Below, one piece after another: positions 35,901 through 45,400 of a DNA stretch of 64,000 bases. The translations under genes were made by a program, and so were the position numbers. Position 1 is the stretch's first letter; each line of letters opens with the position of its first letter. Below the pieces are notes generated by a model. It saw only the letters and a list, made by a program, of their open reading frames with translations. It searched no databases and was not told the DNA's origin. Source of the DNA: Fodinibius salsisoli (lineage in GTDB: Bacteria; Bacteroidota; Rhodothermia; Balneolales; Balneolaceae); the NCBI RefSeq assembly GCF_026229185.1, contig NZ_JAGGJA010000003.1, positions 310,001 through 374,000 on the forward strand. Reading direction: 5' to 3'.

Positions 35901-36446
35901 TGGCACTTCTCGAGTCTGAAAACCTACAAAAGAAAAGACCAACGTATCCTGTAATGTTGGAACCATGAGATTGAACTCACCATTGCTGCCTGTGGTAGTC
36001 CCTTTTGTAGTCCCCTTCACCATTATATTTACACCGGGCAACGTTTCACCGTTGCTTGCGTCAGTAACTATTCCACTAATTTCTTCATCCAGTTGAGGCT
36101 CTGGTTTTTCAGCTGGCAGAATGATGAAGTTCTTATTGCCAATCTGCTCAAATTTTAAATACAGAGGGTCAAGCAGATTACGAAGTACTGTTGCGAGCTT
36201 TTTATCTCTGGGTTTTTGTCGTTTTACAAATTTTTGCTCTACCAAGTGACTTTTATAGATAAAAGTCGTTTGATATTCTTTCTCAATTAAGTCTAGTTGC
36301 TCTTTTAATGGTATTACCTCTTGTAGGTTCACATTATTTCGCTGAAGTGTTAAAACTTCTCCTAAATCTTGTGCCTTTGTTGGCATTTGTCCCACAATGC
36401 CACATAATATGAAAAATAGTATCAGTCTCTTCATTATCATATCCAT
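32901..36446 (-). CDS. SusC/RagA-family TonB-dependent transporter with STN domain (unit c)
   Basis: This 1181-residue outer-membrane importer has a signal peptide (MKRLILFFILCGIVGQ), then an STN signalling domain at about 30-112 (VIPLKEQLDLIEKEYQTTFI, LLDPLYLKFEQIGNKNFIIL). A carboxypeptidase-D-like domain (ISGIVTDASNGETLPGVNIM), TonB-box-like DEVVVVGYGTQE, plug (LQGSVAGLTVTNA, DVEVESLNQ-type loops) and barrel follow. STN domains pass substrate occupancy to FecR, and the FecR gene is 44 bases upstream. So this pore probably induces its own operon. Confidence 0.95.
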   Translation of the reverse strand: MDMIMKRLILFFILCGIVGQMPTKAQDLGEVLTLQRNNVNLQEVIPLKEQLDLIEKEYQTTFIYKSHLVEQKFVKRQKPRDKKLATVLRNLLDPLYLKFEQIGNKNFIILPAEKPEPQLDEEISGIVTDASNGETLPGVNIMVKGTTKGTTTGSNGEFNLMVPTLQDTLVFSFVGFQTREVPIAGRNSLEVDLQAQAVTGDEVVVVGYGTQERADLTSSISTVDVEKTLESRPITDLARGLQGSVAGLTVTNATGEIGTNSSITLRGLQGSLNSPGGASPLILVDGVEVESLNQINPENIESISVLKDAASTAIYGSRAAWGAVLIKTKLGDKNSVPQINYSNSFSFATPTNDLNLAPAAEGTEMAFNALQRSNPSTNVFGVVGMYFDETAIQKMREWEEQYGDQNLSDEMVMGRDFEIRDGRLFFYRPWDAGDKFMKEWTPMQKHNLGVSGGTEATTYNIGLGYLGQEGVLDISNDKWQRYNVDIGLQADVNNWLDARGKFMFAQTERTRPYTNYGAIYDSWYYLYRWPRTYPYGTYEGRPFRSAVTGIKQASESLYTSSLSRITVGGTATLTEGLTIDTDFTYNRKEDHLDQTGGNIQGYNFWAGGGNLNYGTYSSPTFNNVNYTSDWTRRSNLRAVATYENDLDEHSVKILAGGEAEQFDFTSQYSERQGLLDPSKGEIDLANGDQFVNGARTNWSTVGFFGRINYSFEDTYLLQLNARYDGSSRFPSNQRWGFFPSVSAGYKISEESFMDFSKPALTFLKLRASYGSVGNNAVGAYPYIATMGSYGSDWLISGSEDEVTFGTPGAVSTSLTWETVTTLDFGFDARFFEDQLNLTFDWYDRTTSDMLSAGITLPSTFGTGSPRRNYGELQTRGWELEIGWNHSFENEGYLNLTGTLSNFTEEITKYANTTQGIGSYRTGRILGEIWGYETDRLFTRDDFQQDASGNLLTDEDGEYLLKEGIPDQSLLEDGSFSFGPGDVKFKDLNGDGKITYGSNTVDDPGDQKVIGNSTPKFQYGLRIGGGWKGFDLSVFLQGVGKREFWANGPVFVPGYRPWEGWFENQLDYWTPENKDAFYPRPTNQLQSSYTRNFRPQTRYILDMSYFRMKNITIGYTLPKSITSKVKIGSLRVYVSGENLFEFDNVNVPLDPETNYTDTGRAGSFGRVYPFQRVISAGLNMKF

Positions 36447-36490
36447 CGAAGTTTTGGTTAGTATTTAGACATTTTATTAATCCATATGCG

Positions 36491-37546
36491 CTATTTGCCA
36501 GGTGAACCTATTTGTATTACACCTTTCTTTCTTGTTATAGGTTGTTGCAGAATCTTCTCGAGCGCTTGCAAGAAAATAGGAAGGTTATCATTTGGAATAG
36601 ATCCAGAGATTTCAGTTTCCCCGATTTCATGATCCATCATTACCAATTCTACCCCATAAATATGCTCTATGCGCTCTGCGACATCAACAATTGGCGTATG
36701 ATCAAAAATCAGTTTGTCGTCTGTCCATGAGGTATACAGCTCAGGATTAACCTGCGTAATGAGTATTTCTTCATGCTCAGCAGTAAATTGACTCAATTCC
36801 CCGGGTTTCATTGTCCGATTTGCTCTATAATGCCCCGTCTTATCAATTACGCCTACCCTTACTTTACCTTCTTTCAATACAACCTCAGTACCTTTATTAA
36901 AGGTATTTACATTAAATTTGGTGCCCAGTACCTGTACATTACCATCCGGAGTATGGACAGTTACCGTCCGTTTTTGAGCACCTTTTTTATGTACGATATT
37001 GAAATAAGCTTCCCCTTTAAGCCAAAGCTGTAAATCTCCGGCAGGAGATTCCGGTAACTTTAAGGTAGAATTGGCATTCAATTGTACCGTAGACCCATCG
37101 CTAAGAGTCAACAGTCTCTTTTCACCGAATGCTGTAGATCTTGTCAGAAATGTTGGTCCCTCCTTTTGGACAGGCTCCTCAGGATCATACGAAAAATATA
37201 GGCTACCTAATACCACCATGAGTAACAAACCAACCGCTGCAACGAGTGGATAATATGATCTGTTCCGAGCTTGCCTGGTAATCGTATGCTTTTGCGCCCC
37301 TTCAAACTTATCCACTGATTGGTTGAGCTTTGATAACTCAAATTCCATATCAGCACGCTTGTTTTCCTTAAACCGGAAGTTATTGTGTATTTGAATTGCC
37401 TCTTCCTTTACCTTCTCACGGGCGGGATCTTCCTTGAGCCAGGCTTCCCACCCTGCCCTTTCCATCTCTGAGGCATTTCCTTCAATCCAACGTACAAAAG
37501 ATTCATTCGCTAAAAGTACTTCTATTTTGTTGCTATAATCTTCCAC
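36491..37546 (-). CDS. FecR-type anti-sigma factor (unit c)
   Basis: This 351-residue protein has a cytoplasmic N-terminal anti-sigma region (1-98), one transmembrane helix (~99-119, PLVAAVGLLLMVVLGSLYFS), a periplasmic FecR domain (GEKRLLTLSDGSTVQLNANS, GEAYFNIVHKKG, VQVLGTKFNVNTFN) and a C-terminal DUF4974 domain that docks the STN domain (LIFDHTPIVDVAERIEHIYG). It sits between the sigma factor gene and susC, the classic order for a trans-envelope signalling relay. Confidence 0.95.
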   Translation of the reverse strand: MEDYSNKIEVLLANESFVRWIEGNASEMERAGWEAWLKEDPAREKVKEEAIQIHNNFRFKENKRADMEFELSKLNQSVDKFEGAQKHTITRQARNRSYYPLVAAVGLLLMVVLGSLYFSYDPEEPVQKEGPTFLTRSTAFGEKRLLTLSDGSTVQLNANSTLKLPESPAGDLQLWLKGEAYFNIVHKKGAQKRTVTVHTPDGNVQVLGTKFNVNTFNKGTEVVLKEGKVRVGVIDKTGHYRANRTMKPGELSQFTAEHEEILITQVNPELYTSWTDDKLIFDHTPIVDVAERIEHIYGVELVMMDHEIGETEISGSIPNDNLPIFLQALEKILQQPITRKKGVIQIGSPGK

Positions 37547-37716
37547 AGTCTATCTATTATGTCGAAATAAAATGAAATGCTTATAACCAGCCTAACCAAA
37601 GAATGTGGGCTAGCTTACAGCATCATTCACCCTATAAGACACAACCAAAGATATAGCGTACTCAAATTTCTCGAATCTTTTTTAAGCTACCGGCATTAAA
37701 ATGTCGAATAGCCTTT

Positions 37717-38331
37717 CTAATCAATCCATGGCATACCATACAGGAGGGTTCTCAAACTTTTGAGTGCTCGAGAAAGGTGATTGCGAACACTTTGCCGATT
37801 GATATCCATGACGTGGGCTATTTCACCATTTGATAATCCATGATAATATCTCAGAAAAAGTGCCTCTTTTTGTCGACCATTGAGAGCATTAATAGCTTCA
37901 AGTAACTTCTCTTTCTTTTCGCGCTCTAACTCCTTTTCAATAACAATCTCCTCTGTAGAAAAGGACCTGCTAAAGGTTTTATCCAGATAATGCTTATTTC
38001 GTTTAATACGGGTTTTGTGACTCTTCTTTATTCGCAACAAGATGCGCCGTAACGAAAACAATAAATAAGCCTTAACCGATTGGGCTTGGCTAAGCGCTTC
38101 ACGACGTTTCCACAAACGCAAGAAAAGTTTCTGAATTCCATCCTTAACAACCTCTGGATCAGAAACCAATTTAATACCGTAATCATATAACGGTTCATAG
38201 AACAACCGAAAAAGCTGATTTAAGGCCTTCCGATTACCCTCACATAAAGATTCCCAAAGTTCTTCACTGCTTTGCCCCTTATCTAATTCTTTACGTTCGT
38301 TATGCGGAATCATGTTTTTATATGAGACCAA
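37717..38331 (-). CDS. FecI-type ECF sigma factor (unit c)
   Basis: This 204-residue sigma-70 family protein has region 2 (LNQLFRLFYEPLYDYGIKLV, then FLRLWKRREALSQAQSVKAY) and region 4 with a helix-turn-helix (ALNGRQKEALFLRYYHGLSN, GEIAHVMDINRQSVRNHLSR). An internal ATG at 38313 is an equally good start. It is more divergent than the other two sigma factors here, with VKDGIQKLFLRLW where they have EELVQ. The FecR gene follows 170 bases downstream. It should direct transcription of its SusC/SusD operon when released. Confidence 0.92.
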   Translation of the reverse strand: MVSYKNMIPHNERKELDKGQSSEELWESLCEGNRKALNQLFRLFYEPLYDYGIKLVSDPEVVKDGIQKLFLRLWKRREALSQAQSVKAYLLFSLRRILLRIKKSHKTRIKRNKHYLDKTFSRSFSTEEIVIEKELEREKKEKLLEAINALNGRQKEALFLRYYHGLSNGEIAHVMDINRQSVRNHLSRALKSLRTLLYGMPWID

Positions 38332-38668
38332 TCCCTAAAGTAATCTTCAAATTTTAGCCGTAAAAAATTAAATAGCGATTTTGAATGCCTTTATCAATAG
38401 GGATCCATTTTTGTTAAAAGCATTTTACATCTAACAAAACAGAAGGGTTTGGTATCATAACTCTCTCTTATCAAGAAACTGGTCAAAAGGACCCAATTCT
38501 TGAAAATCAATACACAGGAAAGCTAAAAAAAGAGGTACTATATCAGGATTTCCAGCTCATTTAGGTGTTAAAAATGAAATAAAATGTCCTCAACTCTGGA
38601 TATGATACTACTCGTCATCAAATAATAAACTAAGAGTTTCTTATATAGGTTTTAACTTTTCATGCTGA
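38332..38668. other. Intergenic gap between GH76 and the unit-c sigma gene
   Basis: I find no gene here. It must hold the 3' end of the GH76 transcript and the promoter of the sigma gene. It is AT-rich, and I see no strong hairpin with a T-run and no clear TAnnTTTG promoter box. Confidence 0.4.
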
Positions 38669-39787
38669 CTATGGTGAGATAAGTTGCATAAATCCTACAG
38701 CGCTGCTGGCCTCGTACGACTGAATTTTACCTGTTGGAGCGGGCACATCGTAATCCCGGTACATCAGCGTACGGGCTTCATCTCGGTTTCGCCAAGCGGT
38801 ATTCACATTGTTTTGTAGCCATGGCAAGTACTGCTCCTGTCCTGCATCCTCGACAAGCATATCCATATATCGCGCGAAAATTGCCTTCAAGACGCCCTGT
38901 TCATTCCAATCCCCTTCTGCGGGCAGAATTCCATCCTCGTTGGACATCTCCTCTTTCGTATAATTCGCGGCAAGGATAGCATCATCCAGATATTGCTGCT
39001 TTCCTGTTTCCTCATAAAGCATTACGGCCGCCCCAATGGCGGTACCTTGGTTATAAGTATAGTCTTCAAATCCCGGCGGATCCTCGCCCACTTTATGGTC
39101 GGCCACGCGGCCTGAAGCTTCCTGAAACAGGTTTCTTCTTGACCATCTATAAATGTTCTTTGCTTTTTTGAGATACTCGGATTCGTCCGTAATATGATAT
39201 AATCGCATTGCTGCAATGACCGTCGGATAGTTGATGCACGCATTCTTTCCACTGTGGTCAAAGTTCCAATACATACCGCCATCCTCAGGGTCATAGGAAT
39301 CTCTCCACACACGGTCAAATCCTGTCTTAGAAAGCTTCAGATAGTTCTCATTCCCGGTAATAGTATGAGCCCGGGCCAACGATATGACCCACCACATGAT
39401 GTCATCATAGATAAACCACTCTTCTTTGTTTTCCCAGTTGTAGCCGGCATATTCTCGGTATCCTCCGTCGTAGATATCATGGATCATCTGCTCATATCGG
39501 GCATCGCCCGTACGCTCATAGGCATCCATAATGATATCCCAGAAAATGGCTTGCGTCCATATGGAACCCAATTCCTTCTGTTCCGTTGTTTCGTAATAGA
39601 GGTTTGCTTTTTTTGAATAAAAGTGCTCATTAAACGCTTCGAGGGCGGTTGTGGCTTCAGCTTCGGTATATGCTACTTTAGATTCCGACGCTGATGTTGA
39701 CTTTGCGGATTTATCTTTGACATCTGAGCTACATCCCCAAAAAAGAAATACCACTGTCAGGAGAAATATAGTATGAGTTAACTTCAT
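38669..39787 (-). CDS. GH76-family alpha-1,6-mannanase-like lipoprotein
   Basis: This is a 372-residue surface lipoprotein with lipobox VFLFWGC (Cys19). The (alpha/alpha)6 domain carries the paired catalytic aspartates in FIYDDIMWW (Asp128, Asp129), plus IWTQAIFWDIIMDAYERTGD, YNQGTAIGAAVMLYEETGKQ and a C-terminal YEASSAVGFMQL. GH76 enzymes cut the alpha-1,6-mannan backbone of fungal mannan and related glycans. With the GH92 gene of the same unit it indicates an alpha-mannan utilisation locus. It follows the discoidin-like gene after 186 bases. Confidence 0.93.
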   Translation of the reverse strand: MKLTHTIFLLTVVFLFWGCSSDVKDKSAKSTSASESKVAYTEAEATTALEAFNEHFYSKKANLYYETTEQKELGSIWTQAIFWDIIMDAYERTGDARYEQMIHDIYDGGYREYAGYNWENKEEWFIYDDIMWWVISLARAHTITGNENYLKLSKTGFDRVWRDSYDPEDGGMYWNFDHSGKNACINYPTVIAAMRLYHITDESEYLKKAKNIYRWSRRNLFQEASGRVADHKVGEDPPGFEDYTYNQGTAIGAAVMLYEETGKQQYLDDAILAANYTKEEMSNEDGILPAEGDWNEQGVLKAIFARYMDMLVEDAGQEQYLPWLQNNVNTAWRNRDEARTLMYRDYDVPAPTGKIQSYEASSAVGFMQLISP

Positions 39788-39973
39788 AGCAATATTAGAA
39801 GACTTATTTAAAATGAATCAGGATACGTACATTGCTTACTACTACAAATTTTGATGGTCTCTCCCTTTAAACGACCGAAAATATTCTTATGATTCTCGAA
39901 TCTATTCATAACCAAGAATTCTTGGGGTAAACTTTTGGATAAAAGGAACCTCCTGATAAAGGATTGATGGTGC

Positions 39974-40525
39974 TTAACCCTCAATGTTTAGCAATCGCCA
40001 TTCGCTTATTTGAAGTAGACTACTACCCGCATTCGCTGTTATTGACAGCCGATACTGCTGATATGTAACTTCCGAATCAAGCTCATATATCGCTGTCTTA
40101 TTTCTTAATGAGAAAGTAGCATCACTGATTTCTTCTATCACTTCCCAGTCCTCCCCATTATCGGAACCCTCAAAAGTCCAACTTTGAGGGTCTCTTGGAG
40201 GCGCATCATTTCCGGAGGTTAACGTATAGGCATTGACAGTAACACCTTCATCAAATGACTGCTCCATCCAGAAGTCAGAAGTATAGCCAAAGATTAAAAA
40301 CTTTGAATTTTTATCTCCGTCAGTAAGCTTTAAAGATCCTTCATTGGCCGTAGCACCTCCCGGATTTTCTTGGCTTACCGCCACTGTAGCATCAACACTA
40401 AGATCGTTGATACTTCTTTCTTCGATTCCAGATAAGGGACTTAGGTCATCATTACAGGTGCTTACCGTTATCCCAATGATTACCAGCATCAACAATGATT
40501 TACAAAAGTGGCTAATTCTAAACAT
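39974..40525 (-). CDS. Discoidin-like (F5/8 type C) surface lipoprotein
   Basis: This 183-residue lipoprotein has a signal ending in GITVSTC (Cys24). A beta-rich domain with F5/8-type features follows: GSLKLTDGDKNSKFLIFGYT, VNAYTLTSGNDAPPRDPQSW, TFEGSDNGEDWEVIEEI, YRLSITANAGSSLLQISEWR. Such domains bind glycans. Placed after SusD and before GH76, it probably acts as an accessory surface glycan-binding protein, as SusE/SusF do, although it is unrelated to them by sequence. Confidence 0.8.
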   Translation of the reverse strand: MFRISHFCKSLLMLVIIGITVSTCNDDLSPLSGIEERSINDLSVDATVAVSQENPGGATANEGSLKLTDGDKNSKFLIFGYTSDFWMEQSFDEGVTVNAYTLTSGNDAPPRDPQSWTFEGSDNGEDWEVIEEISDATFSLRNKTAIYELDSEVTYQQYRLSITANAGSSLLQISEWRLLNIEG

Positions 40526-40620
40526 AGTATAAAAAATTTTCTTACTTGTATATTGTAATAGCTGCCGTTCTTAGCTATTGTTGTCAGTCAGCTTTTCTCC
40601 GGCAGCTATGATTTAAAAGA

Positions 40621-42426
40621 TTACCAACCGGGATTTTGAACCAGGTTTGCATCAATATTTACCTCATCCTGAGGAATAGGATACAGGTAATGCTTTTGCT
40701 CAAAAATCCTTTCCTCAAATGCCACCTCATTATAGAACTCAGACTCGGGCGTGGCATTAATATCCATTCCGTACTTAGGCCCACCGGCGGTCTCCTCAGC
40801 TATTTTCCAACGTCGGGTATCGAAGTATCGTTTATCTTCGAAGGCCAGCTCCACCTGACGTTCATGACGGATGGCCTCCCGCATTAGTTCCTGGGATGAA
40901 GGAGCCGGCAGGTTTTCTGATCCATACTCCGGGATACCTGCCCGGTTGCGAATGCGATTTAAATACTCCAGGATATCCGGGTTGCCAGGGTCATACTCAT
41001 TGAGTGCCTCCACATAGTTCAGGTAGATTTCTGCTAACCGCATCATGGGAATTGTGGTATTACCGCTTCCAACTCCTACATTCTTACGTACTATATAGCC
41101 GGTAGGCGTATAATCATTTCCTCCAATGCGCTTGCCTGAATTCCCTTCGTACCAGGTCTTAGTAATGATGGGCTGTGGATCTGTATTCAGCCACTGGCTG
41201 CCATTGTAGGTAATACCTACATAGAAGCGGGGCTCACGATTAGTCCATGGATTGTAAGTTCTACGCGCTTCGCTATCATAAGGCGCCTGGTAGTCCGAAA
41301 AGCCAGACTCTTGATATCCTGATTGGGGATCATCAATTGGACGACCATTCTCCATAAAATAAGCATCCACAATGGTTTGTGTAGCTCCAAGCCCTCCGGC
41401 TCCCCGATTTTCAGAAGCCGAACCGGAGTGGTATGGAGTTTTAGCATATTGGTCGACCCCCGCACCGGGACGCGCCATAATGATTTCGCTATTCCAGTCT
41501 TCTAACACCACGTCCCGAGTAGATAGGTAGGGAGAAAACTGACCATCGGGACCATTTTTACGATATAATGAGAAGGTTCCGGGCACATACTCATCAATAA
41601 ATTCTTTAGCTGCATTGGCTGCTCGCTCCCATTTGCTCTCATCATACTGCTGACTGATAAGCTGAGTACCATCGGGGTTTTGCAAGGAAGCGTAATCGGT
41701 GTTCCCATTATAAAGCGGACTCGCTGCCAACAGCAACAGGTTAGACTTAATACCCTGCAGGTAGGGCTTGGTCATTCTACCGTAATAGGCATTATTGGGA
41801 GGTGTTGCTGGTAAATCAATGGAGGCGGAATCCAGCTGGTTCACCACAAAATCAACGCCTTCGTCATAAGGAGTCCGTTTCTTTTGCACCTGATCAAGGG
41901 AAGCGTCCGGTGGAAGGAGTTCATTGCCGAACATGACTACCGGCCCGTAGATTTTCATCAAGTTATAATAGAATATTGCTCGTAAAGCCCGGGCTTCTGC
42001 CTTATATCGAATGATCCGTCCCTGATCACAGGCTCTACACTGATCTACGTTCTGCATGAAATAAGTGGCTGAACGTATTCCCTGGTAATAATTAGACCAC
42101 ATCTCGCTTACGTGACCTGTTGTTGCATCCCAAGCCCCAATATTCACCGAGTTTTGGAAATAATAAGACCAGACGAACTCAGCTTCATCCGATGCCCCCG
42201 TCCATGGGCCATTGTTTCCACCTGTCCACCACCGTTGGTTATCATTGGGCAGGCGTGAATAAATATCGGCCAAAAAATCTTCGACCGTATTTTCTTCCGA
42301 AAAGGTTTGATCGAGTGTCAAGCGGTCATCGGGTACCTGGCCTAAGAAATCAGAGCAAGACCCTACGATGAGCGCAAGCAACAGTACCGTGCCTAAATGT
42401 TTTAAACTATCCATTATGCTATTCAT
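40621..42426 (-). CDS. SusD/RagB-family lipoprotein (unit b)
   Basis: I start at 42426 (MNSIMDSLKHLGTVLLLALI), which begins just after the SusC stop and yields lipobox LIVGSC (Cys24) and 601 residues; the longer frame runs back into susC. SusD hallmarks include RYKAEARALRAIFYYNLMKI, YGPVVMFGNELLPP, YGRMTKPYLQGIKSNLLLLA, MMRLAEIYLNYVEALNEYDP, IRHERQVELAFEDKRYFDTR and a terminal QNPGW. It is predicted to bind alpha-mannan oligosaccharides, judged from neighbouring GH76 and GH92 genes. Confidence 0.95.
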   Translation of the reverse strand: MNSIMDSLKHLGTVLLLALIVGSCSDFLGQVPDDRLTLDQTFSEENTVEDFLADIYSRLPNDNQRWWTGGNNGPWTGASDEAEFVWSYYFQNSVNIGAWDATTGHVSEMWSNYYQGIRSATYFMQNVDQCRACDQGRIIRYKAEARALRAIFYYNLMKIYGPVVMFGNELLPPDASLDQVQKKRTPYDEGVDFVVNQLDSASIDLPATPPNNAYYGRMTKPYLQGIKSNLLLLAASPLYNGNTDYASLQNPDGTQLISQQYDESKWERAANAAKEFIDEYVPGTFSLYRKNGPDGQFSPYLSTRDVVLEDWNSEIIMARPGAGVDQYAKTPYHSGSASENRGAGGLGATQTIVDAYFMENGRPIDDPQSGYQESGFSDYQAPYDSEARRTYNPWTNREPRFYVGITYNGSQWLNTDPQPIITKTWYEGNSGKRIGGNDYTPTGYIVRKNVGVGSGNTTIPMMRLAEIYLNYVEALNEYDPGNPDILEYLNRIRNRAGIPEYGSENLPAPSSQELMREAIRHERQVELAFEDKRYFDTRRWKIAEETAGGPKYGMDINATPESEFYNEVAFEERIFEQKHYLYPIPQDEVNIDANLVQNPGW

Positions 42427-42431
42427 CTGTT

Positions 42432-45400
42432 TTAAAATTGTATGTCCAATCCTATAGCGTATACTTTCGTATTGGGGTATGCTGATCCATTCGTCGTATT
42501 TAACTCTGGATCCCACAGGTCAAATTCACTGAAGGTGAGCAGATTCCGTCCCCGGAAATAAATACGTGCTGACTTCAGGGCTGTCCCTGTAGTCATAGAA
42601 ACTGGCAAGGTATAGCCAAACTCAACCTCTTTCATCCTGATAAAATCAAACTTCCGAGTCCAATATGAACTGGTTTGAAAGTTGTTGTTATTTTGTGCTT
42701 CTCCATAAGCCAGTCTTGGATAAAAAGCATTCGGATCAGGGTTCTCCTCCGTCCATCGATCGGTAGCGATGGCATAAATATTACCACGCCCGCCCCCTCC
42801 CTGGAAGGGATGAATGCCGTAACCGTTAATTTGATCTTCGGACCCGAACTGTGCCTGGAAAAAGGCTTGTAGATCAAAAGCTTTATAACCTAATGTTATA
42901 CCTGAACCGAGAGTGAGATATGGAACATCTCCCCTTGCAATTTTCTTTCGGTCAAACGCATTGATAACCCCATCTCCATTCAGATCTTTATATTTGATAT
43001 CGCCGGGCAGCACTTGACCAAACTGTTGTGCATGATCATCAATCTCTTCCTGGCTTTCAAACAGCCCCACGGCCTCGTATCCATAAATAGCCAGCAGGTT
43101 ATTGCCCCTGCGGTCCATCCACGGATAAGGCTGGGGCGGCTGGTCATTCTCAACAATTGTATCTTTGTTGTAGGTAAATTGTGCCTGGATGCCAAGATTG
43201 AAATCCTGGCTCAACCGGCCGTTGAACTTCAGTTGTCCATCGAACCCTTTGTTCTCAATGACTCCTAAGTTTCCATATGGGTCGGATGTTAAGCCCACAA
43301 AGTTCGGAATGGAAGTACGCCGCAGAAAGATGCCTTCTCTTCGCTCTTTAAAGAAGTCAACGGTAAGCGATAACTGATCCTGGAGAGTCCGTATTTCTAT
43401 CCCTAAATCCTGCTTTCGTGATTCGGACCAACGCACGTCTACCCCATATTCGGACACGTTAATACCGTTACGTCCACTTCTGTTCAGCCCATAGTAATAG
43501 GCATTGCCATAGCTCTCTAACAGAGTAAGATAGGCAAAACGCCGGCCATCGGTACCGCTGGCACCTACAAAACCATCTGAGTATCGAATTTTAAAGAAAT
43601 CAATGGCCCCACTTAAAGGTTCAAAAAACTCTTCATTGGAGATCACCCAGCCCACACCGGCAGAAGGGAAAAAGCCGTAGCGGTTTTCACGTGCGAAGTT
43701 CTCTGATCCGCTATATCCAAAGTTCGCTTCAAAGAAGTATCGGTCGTCGTACGAATAGGTTCCACGAAGCGCCAGGGACTGTTCTCGGTGAGGAATCGAG
43801 GCTGTAAAATCACCCGCAAATGCGTTCTGTTCATCCAGCTGGCTATAGACTAACACCCCCGAAACCTGGTGGCGTGATCCAAAGTCATTCTGGTAGTTCA
43901 ACGAACCCTGCAGATAGTACTCACGACCGCCGCTGTTTCTCCGATCATATCCTAACGTATTATTCCCTTCATATGTCAAATTATAATAATAGCTCCCATC
44001 CACATCATAAGGATCACTGGGGTTGATATAATAGGTGTTGGGTCGTTTACCTCTGATAACTCGGTTCAAACTATTGGTATCAAAACCAAATACCCCCTTT
44101 AGAGACAATCCTTGAATCAGTGTACCCAAGTCTTGGGTAAGCTCGAGGTTCGAAAATAACTGGCTGTTGAACTGATCCGTATAACCTCGGTTCGTTGCAT
44201 CTGCATAGGGATTTCGCTCACCTCCGTTGGGATTACGACCGGGCACCAATCCCCCCGGATACATAATGGGATAAGCCACAGGTGAGACTTCCAAAGCCTG
44301 GTTAAAGACCCTCCCCACACCATCAATTGGATTATCAGGGTCACCTGCAGGATATTGCCGGTCTTCTAAATATCCGCCGATGCCTAACTTTGCTTTGGTG
44401 GTAGGTGTTACATCAAGAGTTACGTTTGACTGTAAATTGTATTTTTTATAATTGCTATTCGTATTGTAGTCGGATGAGTCACTGTTTACGAGCAACCCAT
44501 TTTCATCATAATAACTCAGAGAGAGATAATATTGTGTACTTTCAGAGCCTCCACTCACATTGGCATTAAATTGTCGGTTTTGACCATAATCGTTAAATAC
44601 GGTTCCCATCCAATCCACATTTGGGTACAATAAGGAATTTGTTCCATCGATCGTGTTCTGGATATCTTCATCTGTATAAATAGGGTTTCCACCGCGCGTG
44701 GTGTTGGCTTCGTTCGCCAGCCGCATGTAGGTTGGACCATCGGCCAACTCCGGAACCCTGGTCAGCTCCGTGACTCCCTGGTAGTAATCCACATTAATCG
44801 AGGGTTTACCATCCATACCTTCCTTGGTTTCAATGAGGATAACCCCATTTGCTCCCCTGGTACCATAGACCGCAGTAGCCGAGGCATCTTTTAAAATCGT
44901 AAGACTCTGGATGTCTTCCGGATTTAGGCTGTTCATGGGCCGCTCTACGCCATCAACCATGACAAGAGGACTACTGTCTCCAAAGGTAGAGATACCCCGA
45001 ATCCAAATATCGGAGGCATCCGAACCAGGCAAGCCCGAACGTTGCACCCCTACAACTCCGGATAATCGTCCGGCTAATGAATTTGTTAAACTTCCTGACG
45101 ACTGTTTCAACTCGCCAACCTGTTCATTGGCGAGGGAAGATTGGGAGCCAATCAAACTAATTTCTCTTTGTTCACCGTATCCCACTACTACAAGCTCATC
45201 GCCGGTAATGGTGCCTGGCAGTAAAGAAATTTCCAGTTCTGTTCGTCCATCTATAGGAACTTCTTGGGTTTGATAACCAATAAAAGAAACAATCAGCGTA
45301 TCGGTAAGTGCCGGAGCATCTAAGGTAAACTCTCCGGTGGCATTGGTAGATGCACCGATGGATGTTCCCTTTACTAAAATGTTTACTCCGGGAATTGTTT

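Noticed and set aside
42427-42516. Long N-terminal form of the unit-b SusD starting at 42516
   Set aside because: The extra 30 codons lie over the susC 3' end and would bury the lipoprotein signal.
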